In this document: piece by piece, positions 24,871 through 32,233 of the stretch | Numbering within the stretch: the stretch's first letter is position 1 | How the letters are laid out: each line of letters starts with the position of its first letter | Origin: Streptomyces sp. DvalAA-14 | GTDB taxonomy: Bacteria; Actinomycetota; Actinomycetes; Streptomycetales; Streptomycetaceae | DNA: 46,741 nucleotides | NCBI RefSeq assembly: GCF_900091855.1 | Contig: NZ_FMCH01000629.1 | Span: forward strand, 1 to 46,741 | Direction of reading: 5' to 3' | Position numbers and translations under genes: made by a program | Notes under the pieces: generated by a model | What the model was told of the DNA's origin: nothing | What the model saw: the letters and a program-made list of their open reading frames with translations, nothing else | The model's database searches: none

Positions 24871-25098
24871 TCAGCCCGTGACGCATGAACGAGGCTTGAC
24901 CGACGTCACCAGCGTCCCGAGCCGCATCCGCTCCGTGACCCCCGCGGCAGCCGTCAGCGTCGGCACCGCCTCGAACCAGGTCCGGTCCCGGAATGGCACC
25001 CGCCACGACAGGTGGTCGTAGGTGTAGGCGGCGTGCAGCCTCAACTGCTCGGCCCGCTGCCACACCTCCCGCCTCTGCTCGGGCCAGCCCTAGATCGA
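24871..25098 (-). pseudogene. LLM oxidoreductase N-terminal fragment with internal stop
   Basis: The minus strand matches LLM residues from about IYRWHEQGREVWQRAE to LVTS, but the IYRW tyrosine codon is TAG. It reads EQRREVWQRAEQLRLHAAYTYDHL and so on, then leaves the LLM sequence after LVTS for the tail VKPRSCVTG and a stop. It has the same breakpoint and tail as the fragment at 22460. Non-functional. Confidence 0.85.
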
Positions 25099-25109
25099 CC
25101 GCTTCCCCC

Positions 25110-25169
25110 ACCGTCCGGCTCGTGCCCAGACTGGTCTCAGTCAAGGGGCGTTCACGCATCACGGGCTGA
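25110..25169 (+). pseudogene. Degenerate LLM tail fragment (plus strand, copy 1)
   Basis: Reads VRLVPRLVSVKGRSRITG then TGA, aligning with MRLGTLVTSVKPRSRIAG of the fragment at 22460 but in the opposite orientation. The stop is followed by CCTGCGGGAATG, which is also found after copy 2. Confidence 0.6.
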
Positions 25170-25212
25170 CCTGCGGGAATGACGGTCAGAGGCTGATGAG
25201 CCTGACGTGCTG

Positions 25213-25282
25213 GCCGACCGAACGGATCAGGATCGGGACCCTGGTGACGTCGATCAAGCCAGGTCCGTGCATCACGAGCTGA
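25213..25282 (+). pseudogene. Degenerate LLM tail fragment (plus strand, copy 2)
   Basis: Reads TERIRIGTLVTSIKPGPCITS then TGA, aligning with TERMRLGTLVTSVKPRSCVTG of the fragment at 24871. It lies 44 nt downstream of copy 1. The whole stretch 25099-25451 otherwise holds no gene I can support. Confidence 0.65.
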
Positions 25283-25451
25283 CCTGCGGGAATGTGCCGC
25301 GCGCACCTTCGCCGCGCCTGCGGATGTCCGATCGGCTCCATCGGGTACGTGGAAGGTGCAGCCGACGCAACCCGTCCTCCCATGGCGTCGGGTGATCGCT
25401 CTCGGGTACCGTCCGTGGACTTGTTGCTGGCGAAGACCCTGGGAGCATTCG

Positions 25452-25892
25452 GTGGCCGGAATATTGGCGGTATTGGCGGAAGCTCCGCCGCTCCGCAGGG
25501 CGGGGAATCTCAGTGTCGTTGTGGACGGGCACAAGGTCGGTCCGGTCCGGCAGGGGGAGGTAGCGGAATTTACTGTTGAGCCCGGTCCGCACAGCGTGCG
25601 GGTCACTGCCGGCGGCAACAGGTCGAACGCGGTGGCCGTCACGGTGACCGATGGTGAGAGGTGCCGGATCGTCAGTTCCAGCACAGGGCTCGGTCTGGTG
25701 GCGATCGTGCCTCTGCTGGGGCTCATCCTGATGTTGATCCCCGGGTCGATCTTCCGCCTGCGCCCTCACGTTCAACGTCGGGCACCCGCACCGGCGGGCC
25801 AAGGGAGCAGCGGCCACGAGGGCGGATCGACGGGTCTGTGGTGGGAGTCCGACCCCGTCCTGGCCAAGCGTTACCGCAAAGGCCAGGGGTGA
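25452..25892 (+). CDS. Small membrane protein with PEGA-like domain
   Basis: A 146-residue protein. Residues about 15-60 (NLSVVVDGHKVGPVRQGEVAEF, then TVEPGPHSVRV) look like a short beta-sandwich of the PEGA/carboxypeptidase-regulatory type that often sits next to a membrane. Residues about 75-100 form one strongly hydrophobic helix (GLGLVAIVPLLGLILMLIPG). The tail is basic and polar. GTG 25452 is chosen for GGGAG 6 nt upstream. Function unknown; similar small membrane proteins are common in Streptomyces. It stands alone between LLM fragments and the convergent TetR-type gene. Confidence 0.6.
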   Translation: MAGILAVLAEAPPLRRAGNLSVVVDGHKVGPVRQGEVAEFTVEPGPHSVRVTAGGNRSNAVAVTVTDGERCRIVSSSTGLGLVAIVPLLGLILMLIPGSIFRLRPHVQRRAPAPAGQGSSGHEGGSTGLWWESDPVLAKRYRKGQG

Positions 25893-26162
25893 CCGGCTCG
25901 GCCGTTGTCTTGGCGCGGGAGTCCGGCTTCGGCTCGGGCTGGGACGGCTCAGTGGTCGGCGCTGGAAGTCCTTCGGGGTTGACTTGAAGCACTCGTCCTG
26001 TGGAGTCCAGGTAGCGGAGCGGACGTGCCAGTTGTGTCGTTGCGCGTGACGCCAGCGTGACCAGTCGGTAGACAGCTGGGAGATCCGGATCCGGACCCGG
26101 TCTGTGGCGGCGGATGTGCCCGGTTTCCGTCAGCGGTTTCCAGGCTGGTTGGCCGCTGCGGG

Positions 26163-26771
26163 TCAGCCGCGCACCGCAGCCAGGCACTCGTCGTACAGGT
26201 CCATGATTTCGCCCTTGCCGTCGTTGGCGACCCACGTGATCGATGCGGCATCCAGGCACGCGAACGCCGTCGCGATCACCGCGCGGGCCTTCGCGCCCTC
26301 GGTGCCGGTAGCTGCGTCCATACGGGTCTCGATGAGCGGCAGGAGATCGTCCTGGAATCGCAGTCGCTTTTCGAGCCAACCGGCACGCAACGAGGCGGTG
26401 TTGTGCAGGAGACGGAACCGCTCCAGGGCCTGTTCGCGGCTGTCGTGCAGGGTCAGTACGGCAGCAACCCCTGCGCGCAGGGCCTCCCAGACGCCGACGT
26501 CGGCCGGCAGTTCGCCGATCGTGTCTGTCAGGACCTGCCCGAAGCGGTCCTGGCTGCCGCCGAGAAGATCCTCCTTGGTGCCGAAGTAGCGGAAGAGGGT
26601 GCGCTGGGAAACGCCGGCCTCTCGGGCGATCTGGGCGATGGTCGTCTCGTCGTAGCCCTGCTCGGTGAACAGGCGCAAGGCCGTCTCGAGGATCTCTCGG
26701 GAGGCCATCTGTCGTGTCCGGTCCCACAGCGTGGTCGGAGTCTTCGTCGCTGCCTTGGCGTCCTGCTGCAT
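26163..26771 (-). CDS. TetR-family transcriptional regulator
   Basis: A 202-residue regulator. The N-terminal HTH spans about residues 25-70 (ILETALRLFTEQGYDETTIAQIAREAGVSQRTLFRYFGTKEDLL), and the rest is a helical ligand-binding domain with the look of the AcrR/TetR_C type. ATG 26771 begins a basic extension before the HTH. It is divergent from the SDR gene at 26928, and the 156-nt gap holds a perfect TCTGGCA-N5-TGCCAGA palindrome. TetR regulators commonly repress a divergent neighbour, so it likely controls itself and the SDR gene; the ligand is unknown. Confidence 0.9.
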   Translation of the reverse strand: MQQDAKAATKTPTTLWDRTRQMASREILETALRLFTEQGYDETTIAQIAREAGVSQRTLFRYFGTKEDLLGGSQDRFGQVLTDTIGELPADVGVWEALRAGVAAVLTLHDSREQALERFRLLHNTASLRAGWLEKRLRFQDDLLPLIETRMDAATGTEGAKARAVIATAFACLDAASITWVANDGKGEIMDLYDECLAAVRG

Positions 26772-26833
26772 AGCACCAGATTACCCAGCGCTGCCAAGGC
26801 GGCATGCGCATCCCGTGTGACAGTCACCGCCAA

Positions 26834-26852
26834 TCTGGCATACACTGCCAGA
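26834..26852. promoter_or_regulatory. Probable TetR operator
   Basis: TCTGGCATACACTGCCAGA, a perfect inverted repeat with 7-nt arms and a 5-nt spacer, lying between the divergent TetR and SDR starts (63 nt from one, 76 nt from the other). Size and symmetry fit a TetR dimer site. Inference from context. Confidence 0.7.
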
Positions 26853-26927
26853 ATGAGCGGCACCGCCCGCTGCCCCACGGACAGGAGCCGCTCACGCCCC
26901 GCCCAGAAGCACGCAAAGGAGCGCATC

Positions 26928-27641
26928 ATGCCTGCACCCACAGCTCTGATCACCGGTGGAACCAGTGGCATCGGCAAGGCGACCGCCGAACTGCTCCACT
27001 CCCGCGGCTACCGCGTCATGGTCACCGGCCTCGGCAATGTCGCCAACGCCGGACTTCCCGAAGACGTCACGGCTGTCCGGGCCGACGCACGGTCCCTGCC
27101 GGACATCGACCAGGCGATGGACCAAGCGCGCCGGCAACTCGGCTCCCTCGACCTGCTCTTCCTCAACGCGGGCATCTCCCGCCCCGGCCCGATCGAATCA
27201 ACCGACGAAGACGCCTTCGACGCCCTGTTCGACACCAACGTCAAGGGAAGCTTCTTCACCCTGCAAAAGGCGCTGCCGCTCCTCAACGAGGGCGCCTCGG
27301 TCGTGTTCACCGTGGGCGCCGCCGAAGGGCTCGGGGCCGCGATGACAGCCGCCAAGGGCGCGCTGCTGCCCCTCATGCGGTCCCTGGCACTCGAACTCGC
27401 ACCCCGTCGCATACGTGTCAACGCCGTCAGCCCGGGATTGATCAACACCCCTGCCTACAGCAAGATGGGTGTCTCCCAGGAAATGATCGACTCCTGGGCC
27501 CGGGACGTCCCGCTCGGCCGCGTCGGCGCTCCCGCCGACATCGCCGAAGCCGTGGCCTTCCTCGCCTCGGACGCCGCCGGCTACATCACCGGCGACAACC
27601 TCACCGTCTCCGGCGGCATCGGTGTCCACTCCAACGCCTGA
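26928..27641 (+). CDS. Short-chain dehydrogenase/reductase with altered catalytic residues
   Basis: A 237-residue Rossmann-fold protein of the classical SDR size. The cofactor motif TGGTSGIG is at residues 9-16, FLNAG follows near 84, and NAVSPGLINTPAY and the C-terminal ITGDNLTVSGG are canonical. The active site is not: where SDRs have YxxxK the sequence reads M139-T-A-A-K143, so the catalytic tyrosine is methionine, and the usual Ser-Ser segment reads TVGAAEG. It may have lost dehydrogenase activity or use another chemistry. ATG 26928 follows AAAGGAG. It is divergent from the TetR gene and probably controlled by it. Confidence 0.88.
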   Translation: MPAPTALITGGTSGIGKATAELLHSRGYRVMVTGLGNVANAGLPEDVTAVRADARSLPDIDQAMDQARRQLGSLDLLFLNAGISRPGPIESTDEDAFDALFDTNVKGSFFTLQKALPLLNEGASVVFTVGAAEGLGAAMTAAKGALLPLMRSLALELAPRRIRVNAVSPGLINTPAYSKMGVSQEMIDSWARDVPLGRVGAPADIAEAVAFLASDAAGYITGDNLTVSGGIGVHSNA

Positions 27642-27778
27642 CGAGTAATTTGGGTCTGCCCGGAAGGTCCACCGGGCCCGAAGCCCAGTCTGTGGCCCGG
27701 GCGAGCCGATGGCCCGTGCGGGAAGCCAGCCCCCGCAACTTCGTTCTCCACCACGGATAGACGGGCCGCCCTCCTTCC

Positions 27779-28020
27779 ATGCCCGTGTGCTCCGCCGTGC
27801 CCTTGGAACCGACCGCTGCCGAGCGCCACTGGCTCAAGAAGATGGCCTACGGCCACAAGACCCCCTACCGGGCAGGCCAGCGGGCGACGATCGTGCTTAT
27901 GGCAGCACGAGGCCGCGGCAACGCCCGGATCGCCGCCGAAATCCACCTGGGCTGCCGGTTACCGGCCGAGACCGGAGTTCCGCTGTCGCGCTGGTCGTGC
28001 CGGGAACTGGCAGCCAAGCT
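27779..28020 (+). pseudogene. IS630-type transposase remnant with internal deletion
   Basis: The plus strand reads LEPTAAERHWLKKMAYGHKT and ARGRGNARIAAEIHLG, the N-terminal helix-turn-helix region of IS630-family transposases, and then jumps in frame to CRLPAETGVPLSRWSCRELAAK, which normally lies about 60 residues further on. The DDE catalytic domain is missing. No terminal inverted repeats are evident. The surrounding 27642-28101 holds no other gene. A dead mobile-element scar directly beside the toxin-2 immunity gene. Confidence 0.75.
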
Positions 28021-28101
28021 GAGGGCGTGTCCTCAGGTCGGTGGCGCCGCGTCGCACATGGCCACCGGCGGGCACGGCGGCCGGGGTGGGCGGTGTTTTG
28101 C

Positions 28102-28980
28102 TTATGAGGCGTCCCATGGTGCGGGGTCGGGGTGACGGTGCCAGTACCAGGGGCGGGAGGCGAGGGCTTCGGCGGGCTGGCCGAGTGCCGTGGCGAGCAG
28201 GGTGCCGCCGTCGTCGACCGTGCGGGAGCGGTAGGTCGCGTCCAGTACGCCGAGCACGGAGCGGGCCGCGGCACGCTGATCGGCGGACAGGCCCTCCAGG
28301 GCTGTATCGAGCCGAGTACGGGTCAGCAGATCGTCTTCGTAGAGGGCGGCGGAATACCACCTGGAGGGCGGCCAGCCCTCGGCCATGCGTACGGTGAGCC
28401 GTTCCCAGGCGGACAGGAGGTCGCGTGCGGCCTGTGCCGGAGCGGACTCCCCGGATGTCGGCGCGAATCCGCTCGCGGTCACCGGCGTCGGAGCCCGCCA
28501 CGCGCGGACCACGGACTCCAGGGGACCTACGGCCGCACCGGGGAAGTCCGCCAGCGGCTCCTCCGCCGCGCGTACATACCACGGGCCGTCCTCGTCGTCC
28601 GGCTCCTCCACCACGACGTGCACCAGCCGGCCGTCGGGCGCCGCCGCGAGCCGCACGTCGGGGCTGATCCTCACGGTGGGAATCAGCGCGGCACAGTCCA
28701 GGAGCCGCGCGAGCCGCAGCGCCAACTCCCGCTCGGACGGCTGAGGGCCGGCCGCCTCGACTGTGTACAAGACCAGCGACCAAGCCAACTCACCGTTCAG
28801 TGCCCCGTATTCGCAGGTGGCGAGCGCCCGCGGGTCCCGATCCTCCCAATCGTCCATCGGATGCACCCCGACTCGCGCGGTCGGAACCCCGAACGCCTCG
28901 CCCACTGCTTCGGCCAGATCCTTCGGGTCCACCGGGCGCGGAATGAGCACGGAGTAGAGCAACTGCGGGTCGAAAGTCAT
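28102..28980 (-). CDS. Candidate immunity protein for polymorphic toxin 2
   Basis: A 292-residue soluble acidic protein that I cannot assign to a named family. It starts MTFDPQLLYSVLIPRPVDPKDLAEAVGEAFG and has a tryptophan-rich second half with GWPPSRWYSAALYEDDLL and a C-terminal WYWHRHPDPAPW. There is no signal peptide or membrane helix, as expected for a cytoplasmic immunity protein. Its ATG overlaps the stop of toxin 2 (ATGA at 28977-28980), the same arrangement as the YwqJ/YwqK-like pair at 20551. That position is the only basis for the immunity call. Confidence 0.75.
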   Translation of the reverse strand: MTFDPQLLYSVLIPRPVDPKDLAEAVGEAFGVPTARVGVHPMDDWEDRDPRALATCEYGALNGELAWSLVLYTVEAAGPQPSERELALRLARLLDCAALIPTVRISPDVRLAAAPDGRLVHVVVEEPDDEDGPWYVRAAEEPLADFPGAAVGPLESVVRAWRAPTPVTASGFAPTSGESAPAQAARDLLSAWERLTVRMAEGWPPSRWYSAALYEDDLLTRTRLDTALEGLSADQRAAARSVLGVLDATYRSRTVDDGGTLLATALGQPAEALASRPWYWHRHPDPAPWDAS

Positions 28981-30617
28981 CTGGTGTACGTCCTGTAGAG
29001 GTCGAGCGCGGTCTGGACCGCTTGGGGGTTGTTCACGAACTTGGGGTCGTTGGCGAAGGCCCTCTCGACCTTGCTCATATCGCCTCCGGCCTTCTTGATC
29101 ATGGCGAGTGCCGAGTACTCGACACGGCCGATCTTCACGATGCCCGGTCCCGAGTCGGGAAAGACCGTCCCAGTGTCTTCGACACCGTACGAGCGTCCAT
29201 TGACCTCGTAGCGACCCGTCTCCGCGTTGAAGCGGGCCTGACCCGCGGCTATGGCTTCGATGTCGCCGTCGACGGCCTGCCGTGCCTCCGGCAGGACGAG
29301 GCTGTTCTCGGCCTGGACGTTCTTGAGGTTGATACCGCTGAAGGTGTGCCGCGGGTGAGGCGCACGCAGGGTCTTGCCGCGCGCGGGGCCCGCGACATCC
29401 TCCCCGACCTGCCATGTTCTCCGTCCACCGCCGCCAGCCTGCGACGCCGCGGTCATCAGTGCCTTGACTCCGCCGAAGTCCGCGACCGGAATCGCGATTC
29501 CCTCCGGAGTCACCGCGACTTTGACGATGTCGCGCAGCGCGTCGGGCAGGCCCTTGACGATGATCCGCGCTCCGTTGCCGAGGCCGCGGATGGCGGCAGC
29601 CATGTCCTTGAGCCCGGTGATCGCTCCTTTGACGCCTTCGGCGCCGATGCGGAGGAGGCCGCCGGCTTTGTAGAGTTCGGCGAGTTTGCCGAGGGAGGTC
29701 AGGCCCTTGGTCATGGGGATGCAGTCCAGGGCTGCGAACAGGACGTCCCATAACGTGGCCTTGCCCTGGATGTACTTGCTGATCGTGTCGGCGAGGACGA
29801 GCAGGGCTGCGGCGACGACGAGCCAGGCCAGCGGTCCGCCGATGATCATGACGACGATGCCGAGGATGGCCACGATCCATTTGCAGACGGTGACGATGTC
29901 GTCCCAGTGGTCGGCGACCCAGTGGACCGCTTTCTCCCACCAGTGCCGATTCTTGATACCGGCGTCGGAGGCTTCGTGGAGCTTGGTGACGGTGCGGCGG
30001 GCGGCGTCCTCGCGCAGTCCGCGGGCTTGCTCGGCAAGGCGTTTGGCCGCGTCCAGTGCCGACTGCGCCGACGTCACCGCCTGCTGGGCGTGGGCCTGCT
30101 GGGCCTTGGCGGCGGCCAGGTCGCGGGTGGCCTGGCGGACCTGGTCCGAATCCGGCGGGGGAACCGTCTTCCCCGGATTCTTCGCCGGGTCGTAGGTGTC
30201 GGCGGTGGCAGCCGCGGTATGCACCCAGTTCTGCGCACCGTTCAGGCCGCCTTGTGCGGCGGTGAGTTGGGCGTGGGCGGTGCGGCCGTCCGCCAGCGCC
30301 CGGTCGGCCTGGGACTGGGCGTGCTCCAAGTCCGGCCAGTACGCCTCCAGGGCGTCGGCCGCCAACCGGTACGAGGTGTGCAGCTTGTCCAGGTTCTTCG
30401 GCGCCGACCCGAACTCGTCCCGGAACGCATCCGCCGACAGCCCCGCCCACGACAGGATCGCGTCCTCCGACTGCATCCCCTTCACCAGACGCAGCGCCGA
30501 CTCCACATCGTCGGCGAAGTCGTGCAACTGCAGCGACAACGCCTTCACCCGCGACGGATCACCCGGCGTCGGGTCACGGTCCAAATCGAGTATGTGCCAG
30601 TCCCCAGGCCGCCCCAT
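28977..30617 (-). CDS. Polymorphic toxin 2: shared WXG-type N-terminus, unrecognised C-terminal domain
   Basis: A 546-residue modular toxin. Residues 1-337 are almost identical to toxin 1: WXG hairpin, coiled coil and hydrophobic hairpin at about 225-265. From 338 the sequence is unrelated to toxin 1. A linker (338-415) with a Gly-rich AGGGGRRTW leads into a C-terminal domain of about 125 residues with H424-TFSG, GRYEVNGRSYGVE at 468-480, SGPGIVKIGRVEYSAL at 489-504 and a helical end NNPQAVQTALDLYRTY. I do not recognise this domain; it is too small and polar to be a membrane pore and is more likely an enzyme. ATG 30617 has GGGGAG upstream. The candidate immunity gene overlaps its stop. Confidence 0.85.
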   Translation of the reverse strand: MGRPGDWHILDLDRDPTPGDPSRVKALSLQLHDFADDVESALRLVKGMQSEDAILSWAGLSADAFRDEFGSAPKNLDKLHTSYRLAADALEAYWPDLEHAQSQADRALADGRTAHAQLTAAQGGLNGAQNWVHTAAATADTYDPAKNPGKTVPPPDSDQVRQATRDLAAAKAQQAHAQQAVTSAQSALDAAKRLAEQARGLREDAARRTVTKLHEASDAGIKNRHWWEKAVHWVADHWDDIVTVCKWIVAILGIVVMIIGGPLAWLVVAAALLVLADTISKYIQGKATLWDVLFAALDCIPMTKGLTSLGKLAELYKAGGLLRIGAEGVKGAITGLKDMAAAIRGLGNGARIIVKGLPDALRDIVKVAVTPEGIAIPVADFGGVKALMTAASQAGGGGRRTWQVGEDVAGPARGKTLRAPHPRHTFSGINLKNVQAENSLVLPEARQAVDGDIEAIAAGQARFNAETGRYEVNGRSYGVEDTGTVFPDSGPGIVKIGRVEYSALAMIKKAGGDMSKVERAFANDPKFVNNPQAVQTALDLYRTYTR

Positions 30618-30710
30618 CCGCCCCGCTCCCCCCGGAGTTCCCCAGTCACAACACCAATGACGCATCGCTCAGCCTAGGCAGTTCCCCCCGAGCCCGACAG
30701 ACCACTCCAC
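29607..30710. repeat. Long direct repeat, copy B (toxin N-terminal module)
   Basis: Near-identical to 21292-22395, in the same orientation, offset by 8315 nt. Identity runs from about 90 nt upstream of the start codon to codon 337 and then ends sharply. Confidence 0.9.
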
Positions 30711-30748
30711 CCGGCCCGTAGCCGCCCCGGCAGGAACCCCAGCTCACC

Positions 30749-31063
30749 TCACCAGCGGTCGCCGCGCGACCAGCGATCGAAGGGGGCCAACCGCGCGATC
30801 GCCGGGGCGACGGCGGAGAGGGCTTCCGCGAAACCCTGGGCCAGCCGCACGCACATGGCCAGCAACTCGTCGGCGGCGATCAGCTCGACGTCCGGCCGCG
30901 GCACCCAGGACGTGTGCGAGACACACGAGATGCGCGCCTGGTCTCCCTCCGGGCGGAACGTCAGCGTTCGCTCCACGCCCTGCGGGTAGAGATCGAGCTC
31001 GATCTCCCGGCCCGAGCGCAAAGCCTCGATCAGGCCGGGCAACTCCTCGACGAAGGCCGACAT
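30749..31063 (-). CDS. Small hypothetical protein, possibly N-terminally truncated
   Basis: A 104-residue acidic protein: MSAFVEELPGLIEALRSGRE, then a beta-rich stretch ERTLTFRPEGDQARISCVS, then a helix ELLAMCVRLAQGFAEAL and a C-terminal FDRWSRGDRW. Upstream of the ATG the frame continues as RDDWAFDISYD, which looks like genuine protein sequence, but is cut by a TGA eleven codons before the ATG. No clear ribosome site precedes ATG 31063. It may be the surviving 3' part of a longer gene. It lies just upstream of toxin 2 and could be a decayed orphan immunity gene; function unknown. Confidence 0.55.
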   Translation of the reverse strand: MSAFVEELPGLIEALRSGREIELDLYPQGVERTLTFRPEGDQARISCVSHTSWVPRPDVELIAADELLAMCVRLAQGFAEALSAVAPAIARLAPFDRWSRGDRW

Positions 31064-31171
31064 GTCGTAGCTGATGTCGAACGCCCAGTCGTCCCGCGTT
31101 CAACGGTGGCCCGCGAAGGCCCGGGGCGCGCCTGTCGGCCTGCCGATTGCTCCGCTGCCCAAGCTGCCGGC

Positions 31172-32233
31172 TCAGCGGTTGATGGTCTGGACTTCGCGGA
31201 CGGTGATGTCTTGCGGTTGTCCGAAGGCTCCTTGGGGGAGGGGCTTCGGCTCCGGTTGGCCGGTGCCGGTCCAGCTGATGTGCCAGGTGACGGTCGCGGT
31301 GAGCTGGTACGGGCCGGCGTTCTGGGTGGAGCGGAGGTAGGTGACTCCGCAGGGGGGCGGGTCTGCGGCGCCGGGGGTGTACGGGGTGCCGATCCGGTCG
31401 GCGTTGAGCGGGCAGGTGCCGGTGGCTGGGTAGAGCTGGGCGTCGGGGGTGCCCGGGTCGATGCGCATGCTGACCGGGGTGGCGGTCGTGGTCGCCGAGA
31501 TGCCGTAGTCGGGCAGGTAGGCGGTGACCGACACGGGGCGGAAGGTGGCGGCGTCCAGCCAGACCCAGGTGGGGACGTTCACGGTCTGCGGGCTCGGAGG
31601 GTTGATGTTCGCCGTTCCCTGCGGGATGAGGATCTGCTCGTAGGCCAGCTCGGCGAGGATTTCGGGGGTGACCGCGTTGCGGTGCCCGGGCGGTGCGGGC
31701 TGGCCCTTGTCGACCCAGAAGGGTTCGTCGGTGCAGGAACTCGCCCCCGGCTCGTCGTAGTTGGCGGGGGGCGTGTAGCCGGACCAGAAGTATCCCTGGC
31801 CGGCCTTGTCCAGGTTGAAGTTGGTGTACGGCTTGCCGTTGACGAAATAGTCCCGCTCGCCGTTCTTGAACTCCTGGCTGGGCGAGTCCTCGGCCCACAC
31901 GGTCTCGGCGGAGGCTTTCATCTGCGCGGGCGTGTAGGTCGGCTGGTACCAGCAAGCGGGCGGGCTCCAGTTGCCGACGGGGGTGAGGGGGCCGACACGG
32001 CCACCGCGGCCGGGGGTGCCGTTCTTCGACGTGTCGTACTGGACACCGGCGCTGGCCGAGATCGACCCCCTGCCGGGGTCGCTTGCTCCGGTCGGCGTGC
32101 CTGTGGGTGGCGTGTTGCCGACGTTGCCGTTTCCGCCGCGATCATCTGCGAGAGCCGGACCGGCGAGGAGCGCCAGACCACTTGCCGAAGCCACGGCTAT
32201 GCTGACGAGTTTTGACCGTCTCAGGGCTGGCAC
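31172..32233 (-). CDS. Secreted hypothetical protein
   Basis: A 353-residue protein with a Sec signal peptide (SKLVSIAVASASGLALLAG, likely cleaved after ALA near residue 29). A Gly/Thr/Pro-rich linker follows (about 32-60), then a globular part with NWSPPACWYQPTYTPAQM, a FVNGKPYTNFNLDKAGQGYFW segment, four cysteines, and a beta-rich C-terminal half ending PQDITVREVQTINR. No enzyme family recognised. Its start lies inside the 3' end of the upstream lipoprotein gene (13-nt overlap), so the two are co-translated and likely work together at the cell surface. Confidence 0.8.
   Translation of the reverse strand: MPALRRSKLVSIAVASASGLALLAGPALADDRGGNGNVGNTPPTGTPTGASDPGRGSISASAGVQYDTSKNGTPGRGGRVGPLTPVGNWSPPACWYQPTYTPAQMKASAETVWAEDSPSQEFKNGERDYFVNGKPYTNFNLDKAGQGYFWSGYTPPANYDEPGASSCTDEPFWVDKGQPAPPGHRNAVTPEILAELAYEQILIPQGTANINPPSPQTVNVPTWVWLDAATFRPVSVTAYLPDYGISATTTATPVSMRIDPGTPDAQLYPATGTCPLNADRIGTPYTPGAADPPPCGVTYLRSTQNAGPYQLTATVTWHISWTGTGQPEPKPLPQGAFGQPQDITVREVQTINR

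Noticed and set aside
28102-30450. 782-codon minus-strand frame joining the toxin-2 region to the immunity protein
   Set aside because: Only its last 292 codons, from ATG 28980, have protein-like composition; the upstream part is an out-of-frame reading of the toxin gene. I do not claim a fusion.
24690-31170. CRISPR array or integron attC array in the island
   Set aside because: The repeats here are gene fragments of variable length and both orientations, without regular spacers or attC-like hairpins.
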